Below are positions 23,155 through 35,234 of a DNA stretch of 64,000 nt, piece after piece. How positions within the stretch are numbered: the stretch's first letter is position 1; every line of letters starts with the position of its first letter. Origin of the DNA: Phanerodontia chrysosporium (Eukaryota > Basidiomycota > Agaricomycetes > Polyporales > Phanerochaetaceae); assembly GCA_001910725.1 (NCBI GenBank), contig MJGA01000015.1, positions 744,001 through 808,000 of the forward strand, given 5' to 3'. The notes under the pieces were generated by a model, which searched no databases, was not told where the DNA came from, and worked only from the letters and a program-made list of their open reading frames with translations. The position numbers and the translations under genes were made by a program.

Positions 23155-25338
23155 ACATGCCGCCGTCATCCGTCGAATGTCGGCGCTGACTAGTCGGAGT
23201 CCGCTAGTCTTGGGCCTCTTCCTGTTCCCATCGACTTCTGGCACATTCTCGTTGCTTGGATGTGGGCGAATTGTTCGAGGCAGGTCTCGACGGTCTCTCG
23301 TGAGCCGAATTACATGGACCGCAACTACTATCAATTGTTTCCGGTCGCGAAGATCATTCGATAGGTGTGCAGCCGTTTACGCTGTCTTCGACTAGCAGCC
23401 ATGCATCCATCCTTTGCAAACGAGACCAGTCGAGACACAACTCTCTCACTAGTCTGTGTCTGTCGAGCCCTTAACGCACTACGGTGCTTTCGTTTCTATG
23501 TGCAATGTCACGCGATCGCCGGAAGACGGAATGCGCCTGGCTTTACCGGCACCCAAGAAGACCAAGCTGATTAGGGAACCGAGGAATATCCAAGCGGTAC
23601 TCACTCCTCGTCCAGAAATAATGCGTGCCACGAAGGTCCGAGCCGTTAATGCAGTGCGTGGCGCTCTACGTCGTATATCTCTCTTCGCGCCTCTAATCAG
23701 CGACGCTCATGATGTCGAAGCGGGCCTACCCCGACGTCTCTATGGTCGCCGCCACCCTTCTGGGAGATGGTCTTGCGTCATAACAGGCGCGTCGCCGCCC
23801 CTGTGCTATATGGTACCGAAGATATTCCAAGCTACACAGTCTATCTTTTCTGGGCGTTCGTGTGTCGGCGACAGTGGATCAAGGACTGCTCTCACATTTC
23901 GATATCTGGGGTTGACCTCCCAGAACGCATGCCTAGATCCCCGACAGAGCATCCCGGACACCATCTGCGTGCGCTGCGGAGACGTTGGTTGCTACGCGCA
24001 GCGTGCAGAACAGTATTACAAATTACGCCACGGCGTCTGAATCGCACGCTACGGACGTCAGCGATAATGCACCCCGCAGTTTTCTGCCGAGCATTATCCA
24101 GCGTGCCAGTGCGGGGTCGCCCCCAGGTTGACGTCAATTCAACAGGCCATTCAACCCCGGTGATTTGAGACGTCTGCCCTGGCACGCTTCCTGCGTCTCT
24201 TGGGCTGCCCAACTCGTCACCGTCCTCGAGATCGCCGCGGAGCCCGCACCTGTGCGTCAGTCTCTTATCGGATTTTTATCCGCGAAATAACCGCTCCTGT
24301 GCATAGCACGCCCGCTACGCGGGCATTAGGGCCACAAACGCTGTGAAAGCGCGATCCGCGGAGGGCCTATCGTGTTGGAAACCGGTTCGATTCTTCTGTC
24401 AGCGTGTGGCAGAGACATAAGGCTACGGCGGCCGGTCTACAAATGGAGTTGCACAGGTGCACATTATCACAATCAAATGGTGTTGCCATTTTTTTCCCTC
24501 TGCGGCGACGAGGAGCACGCAATACACAGGTAGAGGGGAACTTGCTTGCATTGATTGACGGTCAGTGACATATCCGTCGCTATGTTTTGAGCTCTAACAC
24601 CATTCACACCAGGTTTTGGCATACATGAAGTCGCGGGAGTTTATTATACTGCAGAAAGCTGAACTCACATTGGTAGCATCGGTAGCCGCTCTTAATTGTA
24701 CGCTGGAGACTTTCTGAACGGCGATGACAGGTTCTCGTGTCTGCTTAATAGTTGCGTGACGGAAGCAGGCATCCAACTCGAGAGTAGCTGGCGACTGGAA
24801 TACTAGACTTGCCAAAGAGGGATGGAGGACGGCAGGAGCGCCCTTGGAAGCGAGGGATCTAAGCGCGGTGCGCCTTGTCGAAAACGTCCATGATGTGCTC
24901 CTCCGCAGGGCCGTTTACACGCCATCCGCACCGCTGTCGCAAGTTTCCCATGCAGTTCATTCCCCGCTGGAGCCCGATAAGGTGTGTGAATCTGTGTGAC
25001 TGCGTTGAGATGGTTCCTGTTGGGTCCGCGCCTCTCGCCTGCTCCCCTTGGGTACAGAAGGCGGGTTTCCAGCTCTCGCCGGTACAACCGGAAAATGTGC
25101 GCGCATTCATCTCGGATGCACTCCGCTCATAAAAAGCCCTCGGGCTTTCCTAGGAGACATGACCGTCTATTCCATACTCAATCACGACCTGCCTCGTTCG
25201 CTCGAGCCTCGAGCCTCACTTGGCTTTATCTCCTCGCCTTCCGCCTACACATTGATTCAGCACCTCCGCCCCGTGTCGCAGCCGCAGCCCCCATCTTAAG
25301 GCAGGATAGCGCAAGGCCTGTGCCCAACGCTATCTATC
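23155..25338. other. Long stretch without a recognisable gene
   Basis: A plus-strand frame of 194 codons (23456-24040) begins at a non-ATG codon and has no motif, so it is not annotated. A GGTTCGATTC string near 24383 resembles a tRNA T-loop, but its flanks do not pair. The segment 25140-25338 is pyrimidine-rich and is likely the promoter side of the flavoprotein gene. I found no adenylation-domain sequence here that could be fused to that gene. Confidence 0.45.
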
Positions 25339-27609
25339 ATGTCCACTCCTACGTTCGTCGACGATCCCGAGAAGGGCACCGGTACTGCGCTCGAGCTACT
25401 ACCCGTCGTACCAGCCAAGCCTCCCGTCGTTCCTCTGCAAGGTGGTATTCCGACAGCCAAGGGACTGCTTGCAGGCAAGCCAGCACCTCGTAAAGTCAGT
25501 CGATGGATTCGCTTTCAGCTATGGTTCAACACATACCGGTATGCGACGCATGCTAGCTCGCTTGTTTGACCGGTTGCTCATCTCGGCTCTAGGAAATTCT
25601 ACACCATTGTCATGTCCATCAACATGACCATGCTCATCCTGGCAGCTCTGAACGTTTGGGAGTATCCTCGACGCTACACAGGCGCATTCATCCTCGGGAA
25701 CCTATTCTTCGCTATCCTCATGCGCAATGAACTCTTCGGTCGCGCACTATATGCCACTTTCAACTTCCTCTTTGCCAAGGTTTGTTTGACATTGTCCGTG
25801 GAGTCTTCATCGCTGAATATATGCATGAACAGTGGCCGCCGCTGTGGTTCAGGCTCGGCTGCACGTCCGCTCTCCAACATCTGGGTGGCATCCATTCGGG
25901 CTGCGCGACGGCTGGCTTCCTCTGGCTTATCTTCAGGGTCACCCTCATCTTCATCGACCATAAGGACAACCACGATGCCGTCCTCATTATGGGGGTCATC
26001 ACAAATCTTGCCGTCGCAGTCAGCATAGCAAGCGCGTTCCCGTGGGTCCGGAACACGCATCACAAGTATGTCAGATCCCCTCCGAAAGCGTATACTGGTT
26101 CTCACAGCGTTCCTCAGCATTTTCGAGAGACACCACCGCTTCATTGGATGGTGAGTAGAAGCTGCCTCATTCACACCTTAGACGCGCCGGGTAGCTGACA
26201 GCCGGATTTGTCCAGGATCGGTCTTGCATCGAGTGAGTGTCTGATTTCCCAATTCGCGAATGTGTTGCGGCGCAGGTGCTATGTTCTGCCGCGCATCCTC
26301 GCAATATCCGCTCGTTCTGTTACCACTCCTCTGGTGGACGAGTACTAACTGCTTGGTTCGGTTAGCTTGGGTCTTTGTTGTTCTCGGGGACAGTTACGAC
26401 CTCGACACCCACACCTGGGACCCCAGTGTTCGCGTCATCCGTCAGCAGGACTTCTGGTATACGTTCGGCATGACCGTATTGTAAGTTCTTGCTCACATTC
26501 GACTCCACTATTGATCACTCAGCACGATCTGCGTCTCTTTCCAGCATTCTTATTCCATGGTTCACGGTTCGCGAAGTGCCTGTGGACATCGAAGTGGTGA
26601 GTATCAACAGTATCCACCCGTCGACCTCTTCTCATCACCCAATAGCCGTCGCCGAAGGTCGCTATCCTGCGCTTCGAGCGCGGGATGCAACAGGGTCTCC
26701 TCGCGCGCATTTCGCGTTCCTCTATAATGGAGTACCACGCCTTCGGTATCATATCGTGAGTGACTCAGGTACGATTCTGCACAGAGCCGTGACTCACTGC
26801 AGTCGCGCGTAGTGAGGGCACCCATGCGAAGTACCACTATTTGATTTGCGGCGTCCAGGGAGACTTCACCCGCAGTCTGGTGAACGACCCTCCCACGCAC
26901 GTTTGGACTCGCCAGTTGAAGGTACGCCGCGTGGCCTTAGCATGCCCTGCCGTTGGATTTAATATCTGCTATGTTTAGTTTGCCGGTGTGTCGAACACCT
27001 CGACACTGTACAAGCGAGGCATCCGCGTTTGCACTGGCACAGGACTCGGCGCCGCTCTGTCGACCTGCATCCAGGTGGGCTATCAATTCATATCTGAAAA
27101 CGTGTACAGATTCTCATATCCGTGTCTTTCAGAGCCCAGATTGGTGAGTAACCGAACGATCGTTTATCCTCTCGCGCCCTCTTTCCCTGGAGGTGCTTTC
27201 TATGCCACGCCGAATGCTAATTGCATTATTCAGGTACCTGATTTGGATCGGCTCGGATCAGGAGAAGACGTTCGGCCCAACGATCTCGAACCTCATCAAC
27301 CGACACCTCGGCAAGGAGCGCTGTTGCCTGTGGGATTCGAAAGCACGAGGTAGGCATGTCGTGTTGGCCGCATGTCGACCTGCTGACTCGGTCATTCCAG
27401 GCGGTCGCCCAGATGTGATGAAGCTCGTCAAGGAGGCGTATTACGCGTGGGGAGCGGAAGTTGTGTTCATCACGTCCAACTATCAGGGCAACAAAGAAAT
27501 CATGGAAGGCTGCAAAGAGGCAGGAATTCCAGCATTTGTACGTTCCTCGTCGTCTCTTCGTCTTTCTCTAGCTCATCGAGGGACTTAGGGCACTCTCTGG
27601 GACTTCTAA
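25339..27609 (+). CDS. TmpA-like integral membrane flavoprotein
   Basis: This matches the fungal family of Aspergillus TmpA, also found as the C-terminal half of Cps1/NRPS-like adenylate-forming proteins. These are predicted multi-span membrane proteins with FAD/NAD-type binding blocks. The ATG at 25339 is followed by a cytosolic-looking lead, then membrane segments such as FYTIVMSINMTMLILAALNV, GAFILGNLFFAILM and NLAVAVSIASAFPW. Conserved blocks follow: FVVLGDSYDLDTHTWDPS, IPWFTVREVPVDIEV, KYHYLICGVQGDFTRSLVND, TGLGAALSTCIQSPDW, LIWIGSDQEKTFG, LWDSKARGGRPDVMKL, VVFITSNYQGNKEIMEGCKE and the terminal GTLWDF, TAA at 27607-27609. About a dozen introns interrupt it; the product is roughly 490 residues. 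Here it stands alone, with no adenylation module upstream. In Aspergillus TmpA affects conidiation; the role in basidiomycetes is not established. Confidence 0.85.
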
Positions 27610-28765
27610 AGTCTCTTCTGTTCTCGTGCATCGCAAGACGACTTGATCACTGCACGAAGCTTAGATTATCCCCAGCGTTTCGACATACAACCGCACGCTT
27701 TTCGATATTGATTATCACATATCTTATTGGTTTTATAGCTGTAACTTTAGTCGTCTCACTTTTCGTCACCACAGCAAACACTGCACCTGTACCTATGCTG
27801 CGAAAAGTTCTTCGAATGAATGTATAGTAGCCCACTAAACCTTGTAATCATCGGGTGTAATTCGCAGAGTCTCTGCGTCAGAAATGCCCACCCCTCGGTC
27901 CTTTTCCAGCGGACAATGACATCGTCGCGTCTGAAGTATGTTGGCTGCGGGAAACCCAGGTAATTCAATGCACCTATGCATTAGTAAGGTCAACGAAAGA
28001 CGGCTAGTGCGATCGGCCGTCGGTCACATTGACTTTTTGTCCTGCGGCGATGCGAAGGCTGGCGTTGGCCAAACAAGCATAACGAACCGGAATACAATAC
28101 CTGATGCGCAAACACAGGCGGAATATGAGGTCGACCCAGCACGGTACGAGCGCGCCTGATTTGCATGGCCAGCACAAGACGGAGAAGGCCGCAAAGGAAA
28201 ATGTCAACCTAGAGGAGCAGGATACCCAAACTGCCGTCGTCGAGAAGGTGAGAGTCCCCGCAGCGCTTTGCCTAAGGGAAACGCACGAGGTTCCGGGGAG
28301 ACCCTGCAGTTCGCCGAGACGAACTGATACAGGAAAGTAAGTAGTCTGAAGAAACACGGACAGAGAGGCATAGCAGCGATTAATGCATTCGAGTCGTAGT
28401 GTCCCCGGCCAGTAGACGCCACTTCGACCCGGAGTCACAGTAGATGAGTGGCGGACTACGGCTGGCTCTCTGCGATAGGTAGATCGTGTACTGTACTTCG
28501 TGAGCATAATCAGTATCCTAGTGATAGAGACTCATCGTCAGTACTTTATTCGAACTAGGTAGGCTCCCTCAGTGGTGGTGGCAAGAGATCAGGAACGTCC
28601 GGAGAGCGCTTGTCACGTTTGACACACCGCTTCAACCTGAATTCCGCCTCCACCCATTCTCTGTCCTCGACGTCCAACTCCTGATACTCCCATATAGTAC
28701 GAAACACCATAGTGAGACCACCACAAGAATGCTGAGCTGTTAGGCAGCACGCGGTATTTTGCCCA
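27610..28765. other. Intergenic, no gene recognised
   Basis: A hydrophobic plus frame near 27690-27827 begins at a non-ATG codon and has no partner exons. A minus frame at 28004-28507 is motif-free. Nothing is supportable. Confidence 0.45.
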
Positions 28766-29873
28766 ATGAGCACCGCGACGCGACTCGGCGCGGCTTTGAA
28801 CGGATCTCTGTACGTCATGCAGCATCTCGTACAAGGGTCTGTCTGACGCCGATGCGCGAAGGACGTCTGTAGAGATACTCCCAGGAGACGGGAAAGAATG
28901 GCTCGCGATGGACTCTGGCCCCGCTGACGAGCCCCGAGAGTTCCTACTCGTGGAAGGCAACCTCGGCATCCCACAGAAGCTCCTCTACAAAGCCTACATC
29001 GAAGCCACTATGGCATTCAAGAAGACAAGATTAGCTCTTCGGCGTGACCCACATACTATCAATGCTGGACTTGCGGACACCGTCACTGGACTTACTGCGG
29101 TCCTCCTCGCAGCAAATGCTGGACACCAATCGGCCTGGAACGCGAGGAAACAGATCGTCGAGAGCGGTCACCGAGACCTACACGATGAGCTTTCACTCTT
29201 GCGTGCGCTGCTCACGATACGGGACTGCGCAAAGCACTCACTTCTCTGGCACCACCGACGCTGGCTTCTGCGACAGCTATGCAAGCGTCACGCCGCCACA
29301 GACGCAGATTCGAGACGAAATGGCACCGAGGACGAGGACACGCTACGATATCTCGATATGACTCCCTCTCAGCTCCGCGCAGAGTTCGACGCTTGCGCCC
29401 TCGCCGCAACGACGTATGAGCGCAACTATTTTGCCTGGGCACACCGTGCACGGTGTTTGGATGCGCTCGTCAGCTTATGCCGAGGCAAGGACCACGAATA
29501 TCTGGACATCTTGCAGGAGGAAACGCAGAACGTCTCACTCTGGATAGATCGCCACGTTGGTGACTATACCGCGATGCAGTATCGCTGTCGCCTGGCGCTC
29601 TTCACGCATCCCTTAACGCTACCGCCACCAGCACCCGAGTCGCCGTACGCCCATGCAAAATCGCTAGTAGAGGCCTATCCAGAACACGAGTCACTTTGGG
29701 CCTACTTGCGAAGTGCAGCCCAGGTCGCAAATGTTTCAGAAGACGATATCCGCCCGTTCGCAGAGAAGTTCTGGCACCAAAGAACCAATGTGGACAGTCC
29801 TGCGTCTCAGGCTAGCCATCGGCACGCGAAAAGGTGTCTTGACTGGCTAAGCCGACGTTTCCCGCATTCATAA
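28766..29873 (+). CDS. PTAR1-like prenyltransferase alpha-subunit repeat protein
   Basis: The protein has PPTA-type repeats typical of farnesyl and geranylgeranyl transferase alpha subunits and is most like PTAR1, a Rab prenylation and Golgi accessory protein in animals. The main exon reads LLVEGNLGIPQKLLYKAY, NAGHQSAWNARKQIVES, HSLLWHHRRWLLRQLCK, YERNYFAWAHRARCLDALVS and VSLWIDRHVGDYTAMQYRCR, ending LSRRFPHS with TAA at 29873. These blocks carry the Trp/Arg pairs that pack successive helices. The frame is open upstream of the internal ATG at 28908 through EILPGDGKEWLAMDSG, so a 5' exon is expected. The ATG at 28766 with a 63-bp GTACGT...TGTAG intron fits, but is one base out of phase. The start is therefore uncertain. 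Confidence 0.78.
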
Positions 29874-30301
29874 GCCTCCATCAATCTCCGGCGTCGCGCT
29901 TCTACCGCAACAGACCCAGCTCTCCAGGCTCGTCCGCAAACGCAGACCTGCAACCCCAGCTGACCTGTTTCATGTAACCCATGCCACGTCTCGTAACAGC
30001 GGCCGTCAATTCATGGGTGGGTATGTACAGTAAAATAGCGGCATTACGTAGAACGAGCACTCAGTCGCAATGGGCACGGAGGGATTGTGGTGTAGCGCGA
30101 GACTTCCGAAGGGAAGGGCTGTGAGGACGGGAAGGAAAGACGGCAGTTAGTCGCTCGTAAGGTATGCAATACAGAATTACATGGGCAATGAGCACAACAG
30201 ATGCTATGACCTGAAAATAATTTGGCACGTTAACAACAGTAGCATAGCGAGTGGAAGTGGGACGATGACAGTGGGGGCGGGTGGCGGCAACATGGCGTCC
30301 G
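29874..30301. other. Convergent intergenic region
   Basis: This lies between two genes ending towards each other. It holds only 3' flanks; nothing else is recognised. Confidence 0.5.
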
Positions 30302-31163
30302 CTATGCTGCCTCAGTCGGAGCCGGGGCCGGTTCTTGGAGGTGCCTGAAGGACAGTGAGCGACAATGCCAAGATTGAACAGCAAAAGGATACGTACTCTC
30401 CCAGCATCTGGTTCATGCGGAACATACCAATCTTGTCGACGTTGAAGATCTTCTTCATTTTTTCGTCGCAGATGATTTCCCGCTTGTCTGCAGGATTTTG
30501 GAGATCCTTCTCCTTGATGTAAACCCATATCTGTTTCACGGCTTGTGGCCGCGAGAGCTGCTTCACACCGACGAGCTCCGCCAGGGGCTCACTGCAGAGG
30601 GGACACAATAAGCTCAGCACACGATACAGGTACATGGACGAAAGGGGTACGCACCTGAGAATGTACTCCTTTGTGAAGCCGCCCTTCCTCTTTGGTTTCG
30701 CCTCGCCATTGCCCTCGCCATCCGAGTCAACGACAGCGGCGCTTTTCGCGCCCTTTTTCCCTCGCTTGGCCTTGGTCTTAGGAGCTGCGGCCCTCGCACC
30801 GCGCTCGCGGCCGTTGAGTTCTTTTGAGAGCTTGCGTGCGAGCTCAGCGTCAGCGCGCTCGTTGTTTGCCTTGCTCTTCTTCGGCGCAGGGGCGTCCTCG
30901 TCGATCTCGTCCTCGCCAGACTCGTGCTTGCGCTTCGTCGAGTCGTCGTCATCGCCCGCCTCGCCACTGACCTCCTCGTACACAGTGCCAATGAGGGCGT
31001 CGAGCTCGTCCTTGTGCTCCTTGACGAGCTCGGGCGTGAGGTCCTCGTTCTGCTCGAGCAGCTGCTTGCGGACGCGTTTTGCACTGATGGTGCCGAGGTC
31101 GACGCCTGGTGCTGAGAGAATCTCGCGTATTTGGGTCGCGTATCGGTTCACGTCGAGAGGCAT
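30302..31163 (-). CDS. DEK-C / SWIB domain protein (Uaf30/Tri1-like)
   Basis: The fold combination is that of yeast Uaf30 and Tri1: a DEK C-terminal-like helical module followed by a SWIB/MDM2 domain, found in nuclear and rDNA transcription factors. The ATG ending at 31163 opens MPLDVNRYATQIREILSAPG, continuing through SAKRVRKQLLEQNEDLTPEL. A long charged linker holds several Lys/Arg clusters (KPKRKGGFTKEYIL). After intron 30592-30654 the SWIB block reads EPLAELVGVKQLSRPQAVKQ, WVYIKEKDLQNPADKREIIC and KKIFNVDKIGMFRMNQMLGE. Intron 30345-30396 precedes a short last exon, HLQEPAPAPTEAA, TAG at 30302-30304. The frame is clean throughout. Which yeast paralogue it corresponds to cannot be settled by eye. 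Confidence 0.9.
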
Positions 31164-31429
31164 GTTGGCAAGGACGGGCAGAGACAAGTTTTTGCGACGG
31201 TGGGGGGTAAGAGGAGAGATGTGGTGGCCGTAGACCAAAATGAACCTCGGGACTCTAGAATATGTAGCGCCCAGATAGCGCCAAACAATTACCGATTCCA
31301 GGAACGCCACTCTGCCCAAGGGCCACATTTTTTGCACTCGTTCGTCTTCCACTGCCGAGACAACAGCCACGACAGAGCCTTTGCGGAGAGATTTGAACGA
31401 CATGCAATATTATCTGACATAGCAACTGA

Positions 31430-34400
31430 CTACTGGAGCCATTGTTCACGCGGAGGATCTCTCGGAGCTGGGTACGCACCGCCAGCCTGAGGTGGCGGCC
31501 GAGCAGCTCCGTTGCCCTCCTGCTGCCGCTGCTGCTCCTCCCGCCGGAGACGCTCTACCCACCGCCCGCGGACATACAGAAGCACCGACACCGTCACGCA
31601 CAGCAACACCAGAATCATCGTCTCGATGAACTGGTCTACCTCTTCCTCGCCACGGTAGCCACCGCGCACAGCCCCCTCGAAATAGTCTTCAGGGCCAAAG
31701 TCGCCCTCTCGCTCGCTTTCCTCCCTTCTGCGGTTGCGTGCCCACTAGTCCTTTGTCAGTCCCTGCATCCAAAGCTTGGTCAGGCAAACTCACCAGAACT
31801 GGGTCGTCGTCCTCGCTGATTTCAGCCCGTTCTTGCCCACGGCGGCGACGGTCGAATTCTTCGCGCGCGCGACCTGGGTACCACGGCCCGTCTTCTTCAT
31901 CCACATGGTAACTTTCTTCTCCTTCAGCATGTCGCTCTTCATCGATCTCGCGGTACATGGACGCCGCTTGTGCTGCTTGTTCTGCACATTGTCATTCTAA
32001 CGTCAAACGCGGCCTCTCTATCTGACAGTAGCAAAACGCACCTTCTTCCAGATCATAGTTCCACAAGTTCAGATTGTCAGGACCACCGAGAAGCGCATAC
32101 CACAAGCTCTTCGCGTGTAGCTTGACAAGCGACATGATCACCGGCACGTACGCCTCACTGTTCGTCTCGAGCGCCGAATCATAGTGGCGCTTCGCGAGGT
32201 GGAAGTCTTGGGGCACGCCCACGCCATTCTCGTACATCCACCCAAGGTTCCACATCGCGAGTGCACTCATCTGCGTGTCGGCCGCAGACTGGTAGTAGCC
32301 CGCGGCCTTCTCGTAGCGGATTGACGCGGGCTCATCGGGGACGCCTAGGCCATGGTAGTAGTAGTCGCCGACCTTGACGAGGGCGTCGATGTTTCGCTGC
32401 GCGGCGGACCGCGTCCACTGCGTCAGCGCCAGACGGGCGGTATCATTCGAGGGCGAATACGGCGCAAATCTCGTGAAGCGCAGGATGCTCTTGTCTAGAG
32501 TGCCGACGTCAGCGGGGCATATGCGAGGGACATCAAGAAGTACGAACCCTGGTCAAGAACGAACGCGAGATTGTTCTGCGCGACCTCGAAGCCACGCTCC
32601 GCGGCAATCCACCATTTCAGCATTGCGAGCTCCTTTCCACGTTTCGTCCCTGAGTTCCAGGCGACTTCGGCATCATGAAGGAGGTTGTCTTCCCAGACAC
32701 CACGCTCCGCGACGAGCTTGTTGAATGAAACCGCAATCGCACAGGAACTGCCAGCGATCTCCGGCGGCGTGGTAGGATTCCGCGCGACCCGAGCTTGAAT
32801 GTCAGCCAGGTAGTAATATGCCTCGAAGGGTGAACCCTGGCGGATGGCAGCCTCGAAGAAAGCGGTGGCCAGCTTGAGATCGCCACGACCTTTGGAACGA
32901 TCAGTGTATTGACGCACGAAGCCATGAATGCTGGCGTACTGTAGTGGTATTTTCCAAGCTGCACCTGAGCCTCGGCGAGTTCATGGCTTGCTGCTGCTTG
33001 GAAGTATGACAACGCCTTCTTCATGTCCTTCTTCCCATCGACTAGACCATCACGCCATATGATACCGAGTCCATTGTAGCATTCCTTCTCGCCATACTCC
33101 GCGCCGCGCTCGAACCACATCTTGGCGAGCGCAGGATCCTGCTTCACGCCCTCTCCACGCAGGTACATCCTGCCGAGGTAGCCAGCGGCAAGTGCGGCGT
33201 AGCCCGCATTCGGTACCCTGTCTTCCTTCGATGTCGGCTCAGGCTTCCTGGGGTTGGCGGGGTCCCGAGGCCACACCTGCCGAGCGATACGCATGAAGTA
33301 GTATCTCGCGGTGTGGTAGTCGCGTTGTACTCTGCTCGCGCCATCGCCACCGGAGGCAATTCCACCAAGTGACCCATATATACTGCCTTGATAGAAGATC
33401 TTGCCCAACCTGTAAGCGAAATCAACCTCGCCGCGGTCTGCATTGAACTGGCGGACACTTATCAAATCATGAATGCAAGGTAGACATGTGTTACACGTAC
33501 TGAATAGTATTCCAGGAGATCATCCCAAGTCTCCCCAGCGGCACGTGCGTTGGCGGTCTTGATGACAGGACGAGCAGCATTCAAGCCGGTAGACGCCACA
33601 CTCGCTCCAGGACCGTACACGCCTCCTTCCAGGTCGGACAGTCTCGGGGGTATCAACGGAAGAGTTCTGCCACCCGGTGGGCCTGTTAGGAACTTCGCCA
33701 TCGCTGCAGACATTTATGGTCAATTTCACTCATGTTGGAAGCTGAAGAGGTCGCACCATGCTCTGCAGCTTGCTCGTACCACCCAAGTGCTGTCATGCAG
33801 TCCTCCGCGACACCGATCCCGCTCCAGTACCGATATCCCATCGCCATCTGCGCGCCCTTATGGCCACCGTGTCCTGCGAATGTCAGGTACAGCTGGGCCT
33901 TGGCCTGGTCGATTGGTACCGCGTCATGGTATCCGGTCGCATGGAAGAAACCAAGCAGTGCCTGGGATGATGCGTTACCAGTGACAGACGCGTGGTCATG
34001 GAGGGCTTCGAATGCAAGTCCAGGTTCTGCAGGGAAGAAACTATTTGGTGGGAACTGCCAAGCGGCTCCACGTTAGAGAACATCAAGTCAGGAAGGGCAA
34101 TATGATGCGCACCAGATAAAGCTGTGAAAGCGCATACAACGCGTCTGTGTGTCCCAGCTCCGCAGCGTGCTGCAGGAGGTCTATGACCTTCACCGCCTTG
34201 CTCTGCAGCTCTTCCTCCTTCTTACGCCCGCCGCCGAGCTCCTTCCCGAGGAAGCTAGTCACAAACGACGGTATCCACGTCTGATGCCGCAGCTTGAGCG
34301 CGATGCGCATTGCACTCGCGATGGGGCCCTGGCCCTGGATGTTCGGCAGGAGCGCAGACCAGAACGACGTTGGGTAGCCCTGCGTGCCGTACGCGCCGTG

Positions 34401-34740
34401 TGCGGCTTCGTCACGGTGTGCATACGGGTGCGCGTTCATGTGTGCGAGCGTCGACATGGCCTGCTTGTAGGCTCGCGAAGCTGTGGACGCGGCTTCAGCA
34501 TCTCAGCGCGGACGACACAGCGCATGCGAGCCGGCGCACCTTCTGCCGCAGGGTCGACAAGCTGGTCTGTGCGTGCATCGTTGGGAACCACCTTGAGCCC
34601 GCAGGTTAATGGCATATAGCGTGTACGGACTTCAGACCACGCACCTCCGCGTGTGCGCAGGATGCGGCAGCGAGCACGACGAGACCGAACGCAATGTAGG
34701 TGGCTTTGCGAGCTCGCGACTTGCGCTTTGACGTCTTCAT
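31430..34740 (-). CDS. HRD3: Hrd3/SEL1L-like ERAD component
   Basis: Hrd3/SEL1L is the ER-luminal Sel1-repeat partner of the Hrd1 ubiquitin ligase, receiving misfolded proteins for ER-associated degradation. The ATG ending at 34740 opens MKTSKRKSRARKATYIAFGL followed by VVLAAASCAHA, a signal peptide with a basic n-region. Many Sel1 repeats follow, for example YAALAAGYLGRMYLRGEGV, LAKMWFERGAEYGEKECYNG and MWNLGWMYENGVGVPQDFHL. The luminal part ends near YALLGGPDNLNLW, a Hrd3-like position. An Arg/Glu-rich stretch leads to one membrane span, MILVLLCVTVSVLLYV, and a short cytosolic Pro/Gln tail ending REQWLQ. About seven introns are present. One base seems missing near 34502, between the first long exon and the block with MSTLAHMNAHPYAH. 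The order signal peptide, repeats, single C-terminal span matches the family. Confidence 0.88.
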
Positions 34741-35234
34741 AGCGCGTGTTCCGGTGGCAAGTCACCGTCGAGAGAATGGAGTCGCTCAGACGTCGTTTGG
34801 AATGTGAGGTGCACGACGCAAACGACCAGCGGGATGGAGAGCGAGGTATGGGCGCGAGGCTCAATAGTCCGCCCGGGCGCGTGATAGATGCCACGTCAGT
34901 TCGAGTTATCTTATCTCGCGGTGATGTCAGATCTAATCTCGTCAGGTTCCTGAACTTGCGAGGCAAGAAAACGAGGACAAAATAGCATTCGATAGCAAGT
35001 GAACAGCGACATGAACTACAAAGATGAGGGTGACATCTACATGAAAAGAAAAGAAAAGAGTATGAATGCCCCGTGATTTAGATGTCCGCAGATGTTGCTG
35101 TGAACCGACGATACTAGTGCGTTATGCCCAGACGCAAGAGTGCGAACCAAACTCCGGGAGTGCCTTGCACACACATAAGCGTAGCCTAGAGCGGCAAGAG
35201 CAACGTGACTCACATTAGTTGAGATTCCGGTATT
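34741..35234. other. Intergenic
   Basis: This holds the 5' flank of HRD3 and the 3' flank of the ankyrin-like gene. A 79-codon plus frame at 34746-34985 is motif-free and starts at a non-ATG codon. Nothing is annotated. Confidence 0.45.

Noticed and set aside
23456..24040. 194-codon plus-strand frame after oligoribonuclease
   Set aside because: It starts at a non-ATG codon, has no recognisable motif, and no splice partners were found.
24361..24410. Possible tRNA from a GGTTCGATTC T-loop-like string
   Set aside because: The five bases on either side of the loop do not pair, and no acceptor or anticodon arm can be drawn. A similar string near 43890 fails the same way.
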